A program made the position numbers and the translations under genes. A stretch of DNA of 13,100 nt from Sulfurospirillum sp. UBA1314. Its GTDB lineage: Bacteria; Campylobacterota; Campylobacteria; Campylobacterales; Sulfurospirillaceae. Below, in pieces: positions 13,081-13,100 of this stretch. Where the stretch lies: positions 7,512 through 20,611 of the forward strand of contig DBTO01000093.1 in assembly GCA_002307095.1 (NCBI GenBank). The letters run 5' to 3'. Positions within the stretch are counted from its first letter, which is position 1; the number at the start of each line of letters is the position of its first letter. The notes below the pieces were generated by a model, which did not search any database, was not told where the DNA came from, and saw only the letters and a list, made by a program, of their open reading frames with translations.

Positions 13081-13100
13081 TGGGGTGTCGCCAAGCGGTA
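13081..13100 (+). tRNA. 5' end of a tRNA, probably tRNA-Gln, cut by the window edge
   Basis: TGGGGTGTCGCCAAGCGGTA matches the acceptor strand and D-arm start of bacterial tRNA-Gln, including the unusual first base U and the CGCCAAGCGGTA D-stem/loop. E. coli tRNA-Gln differs at one of these 20 bases as I recall it. The anticodon is outside the window. The leader is A+T-rich; CATAAT (13061-13066) is a possible -10 box. Apart from the palindrome pair, I see nothing else in 12940-13080. Confidence 0.82.

Overview
The window looks like a chromosomal segment of a Campylobacterota (epsilonproteobacterial) bacterium, most likely Sulfurospirillum or a close relative. The evidence is a XerH-type single recombinase, a BioV-type pimeloyl-ACP methyl esterase, a COG3400 RCK-like protein, and the gene order tgt / COG3400 / aroB / mscS / mtaB / ftsH-like, which as far as I recall also occurs in Helicobacter pylori. 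The genus is inferred from protein flavour and base composition; I could not run a search.

Layout. 1-2041 (minus strand): tgt followed after one base by xerH, which runs off the left edge. 2042-2083: a 42-base divergent promoter region. 2084-9909 (plus strand): a compact run of seven genes (COG3400 protein, aroB, mscS-family channel, mtaB, an FtsH-like AAA+ protein, bioV, thioredoxin-like protein). From aroB onward each gene overlaps the next by 4-20 bases. 9962-11048 (minus strand): an A+T-rich small membrane protein and a HepT/MntA toxin-antitoxin pair, probably accessory. 11121-12116 (minus strand): a YhbW-like flavin-dependent oxidoreductase. 12308-12886 (plus strand): a short RsuA/RluE-type pseudouridine synthase. 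13081-13100: the first 20 bases of a tRNA, probably tRNA-Gln, cut by the right edge.

How the genes fit together. Three genes concern tRNA or rRNA modification (tgt for queuosine, mtaB for ms2t6A, the pseudouridine synthase). aroB and bioV supply precursors (shikimate pathway, biotin). The channel, the FtsH-like protein and the RCK-like protein suggest membrane or ion homeostasis. Translational coupling implies co-expression of the plus-strand run; a shared purpose is not evident from sequence.

The strongest unexplained signal is a repeated palindrome, core TTACATGTAA (best form CTTTACATGTAAAG). It occurs about eleven times, in both possible coding frames and between genes, far above chance. 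It resembles the highly iterated palindromes of cyanobacteria or a chromosome-organising protein site. The second is that the FtsH-like protein has an intact ATPase but has lost the zinc-protease motif (HEXXH replaced by YQAAK).
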